Assembly: GCF_018882385.1 (NCBI RefSeq) | Contig: NZ_JACVON010000002.1 | Location: 434,001 to 498,000 of the forward strand | Direction of reading: 5' to 3' | From: Polynucleobacter sp. 30F-ANTBAC | GTDB taxonomy: Bacteria > Pseudomonadota > Gammaproteobacteria > Burkholderiales > Burkholderiaceae | DNA: 64,000 bases | Shown: one piece after another, positions 8,664-17,970 of the stretch | Position numbering within the stretch: position 1 is the stretch's first letter | How the letters are laid out: each line of letters begins with the position of its first letter | The notes under the pieces: model-generated | What the model saw: only the letters and a program-made list of their open reading frames with translations | Database searches by the model: none | What the model was told of the DNA's origin: nothing | Translations under genes and position numbers: made by a program

Positions 8664-9737
8664 ATGAATTTTAATTTTACTGATGATCAATTAGTTTTTA
8701 GAGATGTTGTTAGAAAATTTCTAATGGTCGAGGCTGCGCCTGAAGTATTGCGGGAGATATGGGCTGGTGATGCAGGGCGATCACCCGACTTAAGGAAAAA
8801 GTTCACGGAACAAGGCTTAACATCTATATCTGTAGCTGAAGAGTTTGGTGGTCTTGGTATGGGCGATATTGACTGGTGTTTGATTCACCAAGAGCTAGGC
8901 TATTTTGCTATCCCAGACTCGTTGATTGATACAGCTTATATATCAGCCGGCATCTTTTCTGACCTATTGCAAAAGAACCCTTCTAACGCCTCCTTTTATC
9001 AAAACTGGCTTACTAAAATCGTTGATGGGTCCGCTCGAATTGCGATATCCCATCCAATCAACCCGCTAGTGTGCGATGCGGCAATTGCTGACTTGGTGAT
9101 TGTTTTCACTAATGACGAAATACATATCGTTCCAAGAAAAGATTATGAGGTAGATCAAAGCCATTCCATTGATTTATCGAGAAGGTTGTACGCCATGAAG
9201 TGGACGCCTACTCAGGACTCATGTCATTTAAAGGGACCTGACGCTACAGAAATTTCTGATAGAACTCTAAATCGTGCAAATTTAGCAATTACTGGCCAGC
9301 TACTAGGATTGTCGCAAAGAATGTTAGACGCATCCATTGATTACACATCTAACAGGAAGCAATTTGGTAAGGCAATAGGATCATTCCAAGCGGTTAAGCA
9401 TCACCTTGCAGATGTTGCTATTCAACTAGAGTTTGCTAAACCAGTTTATACAAGAGCTGCTTATAGTTTCGTTAATCAACAGCCCTTGAGTTCAATTAAT
9501 ATTTCTCACGCCAAGTTAGCTGCAGCAAAAACTGCTTGGTTATCTGCCAAACAGGCGATACAAGTTCATGGCGCTATGGGATACACCTGGGAAGTTGATT
9601 TACAAATGTTTATGAAGCGAGCCTGGGCCCTTGATGCTAGTTGGGGAAATCGCGGCTTCCATAAAAAGAGAATTTCTCAATGGATGCTTTCAGACGGCGT
9701 GGATTTAAGTCCAGCTAATAACTTTCAAGGTAATTGA
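8664..9737 (+). CDS. Acyl-CoA dehydrogenase, divergent partner subunit
   Basis: The 357-residue protein has the N-terminal helical domain (FTDDQLVFRDVVRKFL) and the C-terminal bundle (YTSNRKQFGKAIGSFQAVKHHLADVA, IQVHGAMGYTWE), but the middle barrel has lost the Ser-Glu-Pro-x-Ala-Gly-Ser-Asp loop of its partner. This asymmetry is typical of heterotetrameric steroid acyl-CoA dehydrogenases, where one subunit has a degenerate FAD site. It starts 14 bases after its partner, and its stop overlaps the thiolase start (TGATG). Function is tied to the partner. Confidence 0.8.
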   Translation: MNFNFTDDQLVFRDVVRKFLMVEAAPEVLREIWAGDAGRSPDLRKKFTEQGLTSISVAEEFGGLGMGDIDWCLIHQELGYFAIPDSLIDTAYISAGIFSDLLQKNPSNASFYQNWLTKIVDGSARIAISHPINPLVCDAAIADLVIVFTNDEIHIVPRKDYEVDQSHSIDLSRRLYAMKWTPTQDSCHLKGPDATEISDRTLNRANLAITGQLLGLSQRMLDASIDYTSNRKQFGKAIGSFQAVKHHLADVAIQLEFAKPVYTRAAYSFVNQQPLSSINISHAKLAAAKTAWLSAKQAIQVHGAMGYTWEVDLQMFMKRAWALDASWGNRGFHKKRISQWMLSDGVDLSPANNFQGN

Positions 9738-10888
9738 TGAACCAAGCTTATATTGTTGATGCGCTCCGTACACCTACGGGGAGAAGAAAAGGTTCGCTTG
9801 CTGAAGTGCATGGGGCTGATTTAGGTGCACATGTCATTAGAGAATTAGTGAATCGTAATGCTATTCCATCAGAAGATTATGACGACGTCATTTTTGGTTG
9901 TGTGGATACTATTGGATCTCTTGCCGGGGATATAGCTCGAACTTCTTGGTTGGCAGCGGGTATGGCCATGCACGTGCCTGGCACAACGGTTGATAGACAA
10001 TGCGGGTCCTCACAGCAAGCCGTACATTTTGCAGCTCAGGCTGTGATGAGTGGAACCATGGATGTTGTATTGGCTGGTGGTGTTCAGACAATGACGAAAA
10101 TCCCAATTTCCTCTGCCATGTTGGCGGGGCAACCGTTAGGTTTTAGTGACCCATTTTCAGGAAGTCAGGGTTGGAAAGCGAGATTTGGGGATTCACCAGT
10201 CAATCAGTTTTATGCTGCCCAAATTATTGCTGATCATTGGAATTGCTCGAGAGAAGATTTGGAAGAATTTTCTTTAGAAAGTCACCGTCGCGCATTAAAT
10301 GCGATTGAAAAAAAATATTTCGAGAGAGAGATATCACCTATTAATGGGCTCACTGTTGATGAAACTCCACGTATAACAAGTCTGGCAAAAATGGCTGAAT
10401 TAGAGCCTGTTATGCCTGAGTATGAAAAAATTACAGCGGCAGTATCAAGTCAAACGTGTGATGCTTCTGCTGCCTTGTTAATTGTTTCTGAAGCAGCTTT
10501 AAAAAGATACAACTTAACTCCGCGAGCTCGAATTGCTCACATGAGTGTATTGGCTGATGATCCTATTTGGCATTTGAGGGCTCCCATTCCGGCCACATTC
10601 AAGGCGCTAAAAAAATCAGGGTTTAAGTTGGATGATATTGACCGAGTTGAAATCAATGAGGCTTTTGCATCCGTAGTGATGGCTTGGTTGAAAGAGACTG
10701 GATATTCTCATGAGAAAACCAACGTCAACGGTGGCGCCATTGCCCTTGGACACCCTCTGGGTGCTACTGGTGCAAGATTGATGACAACTCTGCTTCACGA
10801 GTTAGAGCGATCCGGTGGTAAATATGGTTTGCAAACGATGTGTGAAGGTGGTGGGCAAGCCAACGTAACAATTATTGAGCGTTTATAA
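9737..10888 (+). CDS. fadA6: FadA6-type thiolase of the ring C/D operon
   Basis: A 383-residue thiolase with all catalytic motifs: nucleophile Cys in TTVDRQCGSSQQAVH (about 90), VNEAF-like [10 protein letters not shown], His in NVNGGAIALGHPLGATGAR and the second Cys in MCEGGGQANV. The DRQCGSSQQA wording and length resemble FadA6, the thiolase of the KstR2 regulon that releases acetyl-CoA from the C/D-ring chain. I take ATG 9737, which overlaps the preceding stop; a TTG three bases earlier also fits. An SDR gene follows after 12 bases. Confidence 0.78.
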   Translation: MNQAYIVDALRTPTGRRKGSLAEVHGADLGAHVIRELVNRNAIPSEDYDDVIFGCVDTIGSLAGDIARTSWLAAGMAMHVPGTTVDRQCGSSQQAVHFAAQAVMSGTMDVVLAGGVQTMTKIPISSAMLAGQPLGFSDPFSGSQGWKARFGDSPVNQFYAAQIIADHWNCSREDLEEFSLESHRRALNAIEKKYFEREISPINGLTVDETPRITSLAKMAELEPVMPEYEKITAAVSSQTCDASAALLIVSEAALKRYNLTPRARIAHMSVLADDPIWHLRAPIPATFKALKKSGFKLDDIDRVEINEAFASVVMAWLKETGYSHEKTNVNGGAIALGHPLGATGARLMTTLLHELERSGGKYGLQTMCEGGGQANVTIIERL

Positions 10889-10900
10889 AAGGTTTTAAAG

Positions 10901-11782
10901 ATGAATTTTTGCAAAGATAGAGTCGTCATCATTACAGGCGCAGGTGCTGGACTAGGAAAGGCATATGCTCTTGAGTTGGCTAGTCAAGGTGCTAGTGTCG
11001 TAGTTAACGATATTCGCTTGGAGGCAGCACAAGAAGTGGTTGCTGAAATAGCCGCTCTTGGTGGCCGTGGCCTAGCTAATGGTGATGACATTACAACGAT
11101 AGCCGGCGCAGAAAAAATTGTTCGTGCAACGGTTGACCAATTTAATACAGTTCATGCTCTTGTTAATAATGCAGGCGTTCTTCGTGACAAGATGTTTGTT
11201 GGGTTAACTGAAGAAGATTGGGATATGGTTGTTCGTGTACACATGCGCGGACATTTCTGTTTAGCAAATACATTAGCAAATTATTGGCGAGACCTTTCTA
11301 AGGCAGGAAATCCTGTGGATGCGAGAATTATTAATACAAGCTCAGGTGCGGGATTACAGGGATCGATAGGTCAGTCAAATTACGCAGCAGCCAAAGGTGG
11401 CATAGCTACTTTAACTTTGGTGCAAGCTTCAGAGTTGGCGAGGTATGGGATTACTGCCAACGCCCTTGCTCCTGCGGCGAGAACAGCAATGACCTTAGCT
11501 GGCATGCCAGATCTTGTTAAGAAACCAGAGGATGGTAGCTTTGATCATTATGATCCAGCAAACGTGGCAAGTTTTGTAGCTTGGTTAGTGAGTGAATCTT
11601 CCAAGCATGTGAGCGGTCAAATATTCGAAGTTGATGGCGACAGAATTTGTATCTGTGAAGGTTGGAAGTCTGGTCCTGCATTGAAAAAAGGTGGGTCACG
11701 TTGGGAAAGTACTGAGTTGACAGCGGTCGTTGATCAATTAATCAAACAATCTAAACCCGCTCAAAAAGTATGGGGAAGTTAA
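10901..11782 (+). CDS. SDR, HSD17B4-type 3-hydroxyacyl-CoA dehydrogenase
   Basis: This 293-residue SDR starts with VVIITGAGAGLGKAYALELA and carries NNAGVLRDKMF, a segment typical of the (R)-hydroxyacyl-CoA dehydrogenase domain of peroxisomal HSD17B4 and of actinobacterial steroid SDRs in the KstR2 regulon. The catalytic pair is in NYAAAKGG (Tyr, Lys). About 30 residues follow the usual SDR end (CICEGWKSGPALKKGG), also a feature of that subgroup. It probably oxidises a hydroxyacyl-CoA made by the hydratases of this operon. Next to it lies the ipdF homologue, 7 bases on. Confidence 0.8.
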   Translation: MNFCKDRVVIITGAGAGLGKAYALELASQGASVVVNDIRLEAAQEVVAEIAALGGRGLANGDDITTIAGAEKIVRATVDQFNTVHALVNNAGVLRDKMFVGLTEEDWDMVVRVHMRGHFCLANTLANYWRDLSKAGNPVDARIINTSSGAGLQGSIGQSNYAAAKGGIATLTLVQASELARYGITANALAPAARTAMTLAGMPDLVKKPEDGSFDHYDPANVASFVAWLVSESSKHVSGQIFEVDGDRICICEGWKSGPALKKGGSRWESTELTAVVDQLIKQSKPAQKVWGS

Positions 11783-11789
11783 GGTATTT

Positions 11790-12578
11790 ATGATGATTCA
11801 AGTTCCTAAATATGTCGAAGGACATCAACTTGCTAAAGGCAAGTCAGTTTTAATTACAGCTGCTGCTGGTGCGGGTATTGGGTTTTCTGCGGCAAAAAGG
11901 TTTGCCGAAGAGGGTTGTCGCTCTTTATTTATCTCCGATGTGCATCCGAAGAGGCTTGAGGCTGCTGTTGAGGCGATTAAGTCAGAAACTGGCTTAACTG
12001 AAGTTCACAGCATGCTCTGCAATGTGGTGGTTGAGTCAGAAGTTCAGGCGCTTGTTGCTGCTGCTGAAAAAGCCATGGGTGGAGTAGATATTTTAATTAA
12101 CAATGCGGGCCTTGGCGGCGAGAAAAATGTCGTGGATATGCTTGATGAAGAATGGTTGAGAGTCATTGATGTAACCCTCAATGGAACTTTTCGAATGACA
12201 AGAGCCATGTTGCCATATATGCAATCTCGTAAGAGTGGTGTGATTGTTAATAATGCCTCTGTTCTTGGTTGGAGAGCCCAAAAGGGTCAAGCCCATTATG
12301 CTGCTGCTAAAGCTGGCGTGATGGCATTGACCCGTTGCAGCGCTTTGGAAGCGGCTGAGCATGGTGTTCGTATTAATGCAGTTTCTCCATCCATTGCGTT
12401 GCACGAGTTCTTAAAGAAAGCATCAAGTGAAGATTTATTAAAGCAATTGGCTAGCAAAGAAGCTTTTGGGCGAGCAGCTGAAGTTTGGGAGGTCGCTAAT
12501 GTGATGGTGTTCTTGGCCAGCGATTATGCTTCATACATGGTTGGTGAAACTATCTCAGTTAGTTCTCAGCATGCATAA
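11790..12578 (+). CDS. ipdF: IpdF-like SDR (5-hydroxy-HIP-CoA dehydrogenase family)
   Basis: The 262-residue SDR has an unusual cofactor motif, TAAAGAGIG, instead of TGxxxGIG, followed by NNAGLGGEKNVVDM, the block NNASVLGWRAQ, HYAAAKAGVMALTRCSALEAAE and a tail ending in SVSSQHA. The same unusual cofactor loop, GWRAQ block and Ser-rich QH tail occur in actinobacterial IpdF as I remember it, which makes the family call firm. IpdF oxidises 5-hydroxy-HIP-CoA to the ketone. It overlaps the MaoC gene by 8 bases. ATG 11790 is directly followed by a second ATG. Confidence 0.85.
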   Translation: MMIQVPKYVEGHQLAKGKSVLITAAAGAGIGFSAAKRFAEEGCRSLFISDVHPKRLEAAVEAIKSETGLTEVHSMLCNVVVESEVQALVAAAEKAMGGVDILINNAGLGGEKNVVDMLDEEWLRVIDVTLNGTFRMTRAMLPYMQSRKSGVIVNNASVLGWRAQKGQAHYAAAKAGVMALTRCSALEAAEHGVRINAVSPSIALHEFLKKASSEDLLKQLASKEAFGRAAEVWEVANVMVFLASDYASYMVGETISVSSQHA

Positions 12579-13044
12579 AGATATACCAACTGTTTTTTCT
12601 TGCGCTGATGATGTCATTCAATCCGTTGATAAAGAATTGGGCGCAAGTGATTGGCTTTTAATCGATCAAGATCGAATCAATCAGTTTGCCTCCGCGACTG
12701 GTGATCATCAATGGATCCACGTTGATCCAGAAAAAGCAAAATCGGGTCCTTATGGGACAACTATCGCCCACGGCTATTTAACACTCTCATTGGTGAATTA
12801 TTTTTTACCTCAAATAATTCAATTGAAAAATTTAACAATGGGAATTAATTATGGCGTTGATAAAGTTCGTTTCCCTCTGCCAGTTAAGTGCGGCTCAAAA
12901 ATTAGAGGTGTTGCTAAAACGATGTCAGTAGATGTCATTAGTGAAAAAGCTGTACAAGCGACTATTAGAGTGACGGTGGAGATTGATGGCGAGGTTAAAC
13001 CTGCCTGCATTATCGACACCATTAGTCGATATTATTTTGAATAA
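12571..13044 (+). CDS. MaoC-like (R)-enoyl-CoA hydratase
   Basis: A single-hotdog MaoC hydratase of 157 residues. The catalytic D-x4-H is in [10 protein letters not shown] and is followed by [14 protein letters not shown], the second conserved block. It should add water to a trans-2-enoyl-CoA to give an (R)-hydroxy product, matching the HSD17B4-type SDR upstream. I start it at ATG 12571, inside the end of ipdF; the longer open frame from 12526 would add 15 residues read from coding sequence of ipdF and is unlikely. A thiolase follows 14 bases on. Confidence 0.82.
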   Translation: MHKDIPTVFSCADDVIQSVDKELGASDWLLIDQDRINQFASATGDHQWIHVDPEKAKSGPYGTTIAHGYLTLSLVNYFLPQIIQLKNLTMGINYGVDKVRFPLPVKCGSKIRGVAKTMSVDVISEKAVQATIRVTVEIDGEVKPACIIDTISRYYFE

Positions 13045-13058
13045 TTAAAGGAATTCTC

Positions 13059-14261
13059 ATGCGTGATGTTGCAATTGTTTCTACAGCTCGAACTGGAATT
13101 GGTAAAGCCTTTAGAGGGGCTTTAAATGATACTGAGGCTCCAGTAATTGGTGGGCACGTTATCAAGGCTGCCATCACCAAGGCAAAGATAGATCCTGCTT
13201 TAGTGGAGGATGTAATTTTAGGAATTGCAGCTCAGCAGGGAACTCAAGGTTATACAGTCGGCCGTTTATCGGTTTATACCGCTGGTTTGCCTGATAGTGT
13301 TCCAGGTATGTCTCTAGATCGTATGTGTGCATCCGGACTGATTGCTATATCAAATGCAGCAAAAGATATTATGGTGGGTGAGCGTGACGTCCTTGTTGCG
13401 GGCGGGCTTGAGTCAATTTCATTGGTCCAAAATAAATATAAGAACGCTTATCGTGCTCAATCAAAGGCTGTGCTAGATGTGTATCCTACCGCCTATATTC
13501 CAATGATTGAAACTGCTGAACTTGTCGCTAAGAGATATAACATTAGCCGATCAGAGCAAGATGAATATTCTTTCTCAAGTCAGCAAAGAGTAGCTGCTGC
13601 ACAAGCTAAAGGCTTATTTGATGATGAAATCGTTCCAATTACTGTTGAGCGCCAATTGTTTGATAAAGAAGGTCAAGCTTTAGGTAAAGAAAGTGTTACC
13701 TTGTCGAAGGATGAAGGTAATCGTGCAGATACCACTTTGGAAAGTCTCGCGAATTTAAAGCCTATCTGGAAAGATGGGCAATGGGTTAAGCAAGGCGAGT
13801 TCATAACTGCTGGAAATGCTTCTCAATTATCTGATGGTGCATCTGCCTCTGTTTTGATGTCAGCCAAAATGGCTGCTGATCTTGGTATTGAGCCGCTTGG
13901 CTTTTACAGAGGATTGGCGCTAGCTGGATGTCCTGCTGATGAAATGGGCATTGGACCAGCCTTGGCGATTCCCAAACTCTTAAAAGCACACAACTTAAAA
14001 GTTTCCGACATTGGTTTGTGGGAAATCAATGAAGCATTTGCTTCGCAAGTTATTTACTGCAAGAAAGTATTAGGTATTTCAGACGATAAGTTAAATGTGA
14101 ATGGTGGAGCTATTTCAATTGGCCATCCATTTGGCATGTCTGGCTCCAGAATGGTTGGGCATGCTCTGCTCGAAGGTCGCCGTCGAGGTGTTAAGTATGT
14201 CGTAGTGAGCATGTGTATTGGTGGAGGAATGGGGGCAGCGGCCCTATTTGAAACGAATTAA
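13059..14261 (+). CDS. Acetyl-CoA acyltransferase (thiolase)
   Basis: A 400-residue thiolase with Cys in [16 protein letters not shown] (about 90), [10 protein letters not shown], His in [20 protein letters not shown] and Cys in [11 protein letters not shown]. It is preceded by a good AAGGA ribosome site. It is the last gene of the 12-kb ring operon; a short palindrome GCTAAATTAGC (14267-14277) follows it. With the fadA6-type gene this gives two thiolases in one operon, so two chain-shortening steps, probably one on the opened B-ring side chain and one on the ring C/D product. Confidence 0.8.
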   Translation: MRDVAIVSTARTGIGKAFRGALNDTEAPVIGGHVIKAAITKAKIDPALVEDVILGIAAQQGTQGYTVGRLSVYTAGLPDSVPGMSLDRMCASGLIAISNAAKDIMVGERDVLVAGGLESISLVQNKYKNAYRAQSKAVLDVYPTAYIPMIETAELVAKRYNISRSEQDEYSFSSQQRVAAAQAKGLFDDEIVPITVERQLFDKEGQALGKESVTLSKDEGNRADTTLESLANLKPIWKDGQWVKQGEFITAGNASQLSDGASASVLMSAKMAADLGIEPLGFYRGLALAGCPADEMGIGPALAIPKLLKAHNLKVSDIGLWEINEAFASQVIYCKKVLGISDDKLNVNGGAISIGHPFGMSGSRMVGHALLEGRRRGVKYVVVSMCIGGGMGAAALFETN

Positions 14262-14309
14262 CCTAGGCTAAATTAGCGCTGGACTATACTAATAAAAAAT
14301 GGCGGAATT

Positions 14310-15494
14310 TTGACTAAGAAGAAATTATCTTTAAATGAGTATGCGGAAATCGTAGAGTCGATCTACGACGCCGCCATGCAACCTAAACACTGGGTGGCAT
14401 GCCTTAACTCAATTAGAGAATTACTTGATGCTAATTTTGCCACCTTAATCATTCGCCCGGTTAACCATTCAGACCCTGGTTTGATGGTTAATGCGGGTCT
14501 CGACTCCGATCACGGTGGTGGTTTTGTGACTGCCCTTGAGTGGTACAGCAATCTTAATAGCCCATTTGTTAATCTGCCCGTTGGAAAAATTTTCACTGTC
14601 AACGACATCATGTCTGAAGCCACATGGAAAGAGTCAGATTACTATAAACAGTGGTGCGAACCTCGTGGTGTCCATCACGTGATGGGAATCGATTTAGAAA
14701 CCAAGGATCGAAGCGGTTATAAATTAAGGGTTACGCGCTCAATTGGTCGCGAAATGTTTAATCAAGATGCTAAAGACATTTGCAGCATGCTGATCCCGCA
14801 TTTATCTAAAGCACTCTATATCCAGTCTAAATTAGATACGAGTGAACAATTAAAGCAGTTGTATAGCCAAGCCATTGGTAGCTTATCGGTTGGAACGGTA
14901 ACAGTTGACCAAAATGGCCGAATCATGAGTTCAAACACCATTGCTCAGGCATTACTGCAAACATCCGATGGTCTTAAAAACTCAGGTGGTCGCTTGCATG
15001 CAGTCAATGCAACCGAGAATAAAGAGCTGACTAAAATTATTAACGATGCTTTGTCTCCCAAAGAAGATCTTAAAAATAGCTCTGGGGTGTGGGCTATGTC
15101 GATTTCAAGAGCAATGGGGCATCAGAGCTTAGGAATTATTATTCAAAAATTACCGATCCAGTCATGGTCGGGAAGTAAGAATCAACCAAGCTTGGTTATT
15201 TTTATTAGAGATCCAGAAATTAAGACACAGGCACCTGCCAAGATTACCCAGCAGTTATTCCACTTCACGCCAGCAGAAGCTACTTTGGCCATAGAACTTG
15301 CCAATGGCTTGTCTTTGGATGAAGCTGCTGAATTACTGAATATACGAAGGAATACAGCTAGAGCGCACTTAAGATCGATTTTTGCTAAAACTGGGGTACG
15401 AAGACAGACTGAGTTGGTTCGATTGTTGCTCAACAGCGTGGTAGCCTTGGGACAGACTTCCACGCCGATGGATACATTTGATATCGATATTTAA
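14310..15494 (+). CDS. LuxR-family transcriptional regulator, TeiR-like
   Basis: The protein has 394 residues: a long N-terminal sensor part (about 1-310, no receiver or autoinducer signature that I recognise; possible PAS-like region near 185-300) and a C-terminal LuxR/GerE helix-turn-helix at about 318-380 (FTPAEATLAIELANGLSLDE, then NTARAHLRSIFAKTGVRRQTELV). Size and layout match TeiR, the LuxR-type activator of testosterone degradation in Comamonas testosteroni. The start is TTG 14310. A four-codon frame, ATG at 14299 to TGA at 14313, overlaps it, which may couple or damp translation. It converges on the MFS gene. It is the only regulator gene in the window and the best candidate reader of the TCGTC-N6-GACGA dyads. 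Confidence 0.75.
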   Translation: MTKKKLSLNEYAEIVESIYDAAMQPKHWVACLNSIRELLDANFATLIIRPVNHSDPGLMVNAGLDSDHGGGFVTALEWYSNLNSPFVNLPVGKIFTVNDIMSEATWKESDYYKQWCEPRGVHHVMGIDLETKDRSGYKLRVTRSIGREMFNQDAKDICSMLIPHLSKALYIQSKLDTSEQLKQLYSQAIGSLSVGTVTVDQNGRIMSSNTIAQALLQTSDGLKNSGGRLHAVNATENKELTKIINDALSPKEDLKNSSGVWAMSISRAMGHQSLGIIIQKLPIQSWSGSKNQPSLVIFIRDPEIKTQAPAKITQQLFHFTPAEATLAIELANGLSLDEAAELLNIRRNTARAHLRSIFAKTGVRRQTELVRLLLNSVVALGQTSTPMDTFDIDI

Positions 15495-16813
15495 AAGTCT
15501 TTTTCTGCAAGGGCTTTTTTATAGCCTTTAATATTAAGCGCCAATATGATGGCAGATAAGAATGCAGTGCAAACAATAACAACCATCGCATATCTTAGGG
15601 CTTCGATTTGGTAAGTGCTTTCAAATAGATCGCTCAGAACACCCACAATAATCGGACCTATGCCCATACCAGCGAAGGTAAACGCTAGTAAAAAGAAAGC
15701 ATTTGCAAAAGCACGATTGGTTGATGGAATCAATTGGCTAATGGCTGCCATATTGGGGGCGATCCACCATGTTGTAAAAAACCCATGGATCACTGCAAAA
15801 ATAGCTGCCGTAGGAACAGCAACAGCACCTACTTGGAAAAGCGTATCTGCTGGCCATAAAAAGTAAGCAATACCGGCAGGTGTTGCGATCAGCAAGCCAA
15901 CTGCTGGTACCCCGATTTGCCAACCGCTATCTTTTGCCGCTAGATAGTCTGTTAGCCAGCCTGAGAAGACGGTTCCAAGCATTGCTCCAGCAACGGCTAC
16001 TAAACCTAATAAAAGACCTGCAGCTTGGACGGTCATGCCATGTGATCTCATTAAGAAGCTTGTTCCCCATATACCTACGGAGTAAGCCTGTAAGGCCGCA
16101 ACAGCACAACCCAAACAAATGCCCGCATATGTTTTATTTTTCAATAGAGATTTAACGTTACGCCATATCGGTTCTTGAGGTTGTTTTGCTTCAGTCTTTT
16201 GTGCAACGTCCCATTTCCCTCTGGTTGGTTCTTTGACGGTGAAGTAAATGAGTAAGCCAAGCAAGATGCCAGGTAAACCAACAGCCAGGAATGCGGCGCG
16301 CCAACCGTATTGATAGGCTACCCAACCACCAAATGCCATACCAATGAGGGCGCCAATATGAGAGCCAATGGACCAAACGCCTATGGCAAAGGACCTACGT
16401 CTTGGTGGGTACAAGTCAGCGATCATTGAAAGAGATGTAGGGGCAGAGCCTGCCTCGGTGACAGCCACTCCAATACGGGCAAAAGCTAGGTGTGTGAATG
16501 TCACTGCAGCGCCGCACAACATGGTCAATGCGCTCCAAGAAACGCAGTAAATCCCCATTAACTTTGATCGACTGTACTTATCGGACAGTCTTCCCATAAA
16601 TAAGCCCATAACAGCGTAAAAAAGAGCAAAAAGAAGTCCTGAAACAAGTCCTAAGACTGTATCGCTGACCCCAAACTCCGCTTTAATTGGCTCGATCAAG
16701 ACATTGATGATATTTCTGTCAACATAGTTAAATACATATGTAAGTAACAGTAAAAGTAAGGTGTAGTGGGCGTGAGCCGGAATTTTGTTGGATTGTGAGT
16801 CAATGTCTGACAT
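15491..16813 (-). CDS. MFS transporter (Spinster-like), probable steroid or intermediate carrier
   Basis: A 440-residue, about 12-helix major facilitator of the inner membrane. Marks include FNYVDRNIINVLIEPIKAEF in helix 1, the loop 2-3 motif GRLSDKYSRSKLMG and YPPRRRSFAIGVWS between helices 4 and 5. It is clearly related to the second MFS protein at 41876-43177. Divergent placement from kshB over an operator-like dyad ties it to the steroid genes, so uptake of a steroid or export of an intermediate is likely. Its 3' end overlaps the regulator gene tail by four bases, convergently. Confidence 0.82.
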   Translation of the reverse strand: MSDIDSQSNKIPAHAHYTLLLLLLTYVFNYVDRNIINVLIEPIKAEFGVSDTVLGLVSGLLFALFYAVMGLFMGRLSDKYSRSKLMGIYCVSWSALTMLCGAAVTFTHLAFARIGVAVTEAGSAPTSLSMIADLYPPRRRSFAIGVWSIGSHIGALIGMAFGGWVAYQYGWRAAFLAVGLPGILLGLLIYFTVKEPTRGKWDVAQKTEAKQPQEPIWRNVKSLLKNKTYAGICLGCAVAALQAYSVGIWGTSFLMRSHGMTVQAAGLLLGLVAVAGAMLGTVFSGWLTDYLAAKDSGWQIGVPAVGLLIATPAGIAYFLWPADTLFQVGAVAVPTAAIFAVIHGFFTTWWIAPNMAAISQLIPSTNRAFANAFFLLAFTFAGMGIGPIIVGVLSDLFESTYQIEALRYAMVVIVCTAFLSAIILALNIKGYKKALAEKDF

Positions 16814-16869
16814 ATATACACTTATTAGTTATGGTTATCGAAGGATGAACTTCTTATTATTGGGACTCA

Positions 16870-16885
16870 TCGTCCATTCAGACGA
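16870..16885 (+). promoter_or_regulatory. Operator dyad (site B) between MFS gene and kshB
   Basis: TCGTC (16870-16874), six bases CATTCA, GACGA (16881-16885): exact match to the core of site A, and the left flank TCA is also shared. It lies in the 129-base divergent gap. The hexamer at the fixed offset used by other sites (16908-16913, TAATTT) matches TATAAT in only three places; CATAAT at 16921-16926 is a better -10 but puts the dyad near -55. Confidence 0.6.
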
Positions 16886-16942
16886 AGCAAATTTCCCTAT
16901 CAACCCTTAATTTAGCATCTCATAATAGATAACTTTAAACAA

Positions 16943-17962
16943 ATGAGTTTTTCATACATTCCCTTAAAAATCAAAGATTTAATCAACGAAACAGCTGATA
17001 GTAAGTCTTTGGTATTTTCTATCCCGGACCAAAGTGAAGGGGGTTTTAGTTATCAACCAGGTCAGTTTTTGACCTTGAGAATTCCTCGTGGCACTGGTTT
17101 TGCCCCGAGATGTTATTCGTTAGCCAGTTCACCCTTTACAGATTCAGATCTAAAAGTATCTGTGAAACGGGTTCAAGGTGGGCACGCATCCAATTGGATC
17201 TGTGACACTTTAAAAGTAGGTGATGAAGTGGAGGTCTTGCCTCCTGCAGGGATTTTCACACCTCAGAATTTAAATGGCGATTTCATTTTATTTGCTGGCG
17301 GTAGTGGAGTAACTCCGATTATGTCGATCTTGAAGTCTAGCTTGAGTCAAGGTCTTGGCAAAATCAAAGTGTTCTACGCGAATAAAGATAAAAATTCTAT
17401 TATTTTCAAAGAAGAACTCGATCGCTTATTGGAGCAATATGATCAGCGCTTAGAGATTCATTATTGGTTAGATGATGTGAATGGTTATGCAACGGCTGAT
17501 TCTATAAAAAGCTTTTTACCAGCGCAGGTAACGGGTGAAATATTTATTTGTGGTCCAGGCCCTTTCATGAGTTTGGTCGAGAATACATTGCTCGATTTGA
17601 ATATTGATTCAAACCTCATTCATGTTGAGCGATTTATATCGCTACCCGATGAAGGGGCTTCAGTTAAGCCCGTTTTAAGTGATGGTATTTCTTATCACTT
17701 AAAGGTACTTCTTGATGGGGAAACTCATGATATCGAGGGCTTGCCTAATGAATTTTTACTGGATGCCATGTTGAGAAATGGTGTTGTTGCACCTTATTCA
17801 TGTCGAGAAGGCGTTTGCTCTTCATGCATGTGCAAAGTAGAAGTGGGTGAGGTCAATATGCTCACCCAGGATTGCTTATCCGATAAAGATAAGGCGGCCG
17901 GTTGGGTTGTGGCTTGCAAATCTCTTGCCACCACTGAACATCTTGTTGTGAAATTTTCTTAA
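16943..17962 (+). CDS. kshB: KshB, reductase of 3-ketosteroid 9-alpha-hydroxylase
   Basis: A 339-residue three-domain reductase: FAD domain (RCYSLASSP near residue 57, where FAD binds), NAD domain (FAGGSGVTPIMS near 117, FICGPGPFM near 197) and C-terminal plant-type [2Fe-2S] ferredoxin (CREGVCSSCMC near 285-295, last Cys near 328). It passes electrons from NADH to a Rieske oxygenase; in steroid degraders that is KshA, which hydroxylates C9 and, with KstD, causes opening of ring B. kshA is not in the window. First gene of an operon with fadD3, sulfatase and FGE. Confidence 0.85.
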   Translation: MSFSYIPLKIKDLINETADSKSLVFSIPDQSEGGFSYQPGQFLTLRIPRGTGFAPRCYSLASSPFTDSDLKVSVKRVQGGHASNWICDTLKVGDEVEVLPPAGIFTPQNLNGDFILFAGGSGVTPIMSILKSSLSQGLGKIKVFYANKDKNSIIFKEELDRLLEQYDQRLEIHYWLDDVNGYATADSIKSFLPAQVTGEIFICGPGPFMSLVENTLLDLNIDSNLIHVERFISLPDEGASVKPVLSDGISYHLKVLLDGETHDIEGLPNEFLLDAMLRNGVVAPYSCREGVCSSCMCKVEVGEVNMLTQDCLSDKDKAAGWVVACKSLATTEHLVVKFS

Positions 17963-17970
17963 GAGATTAA

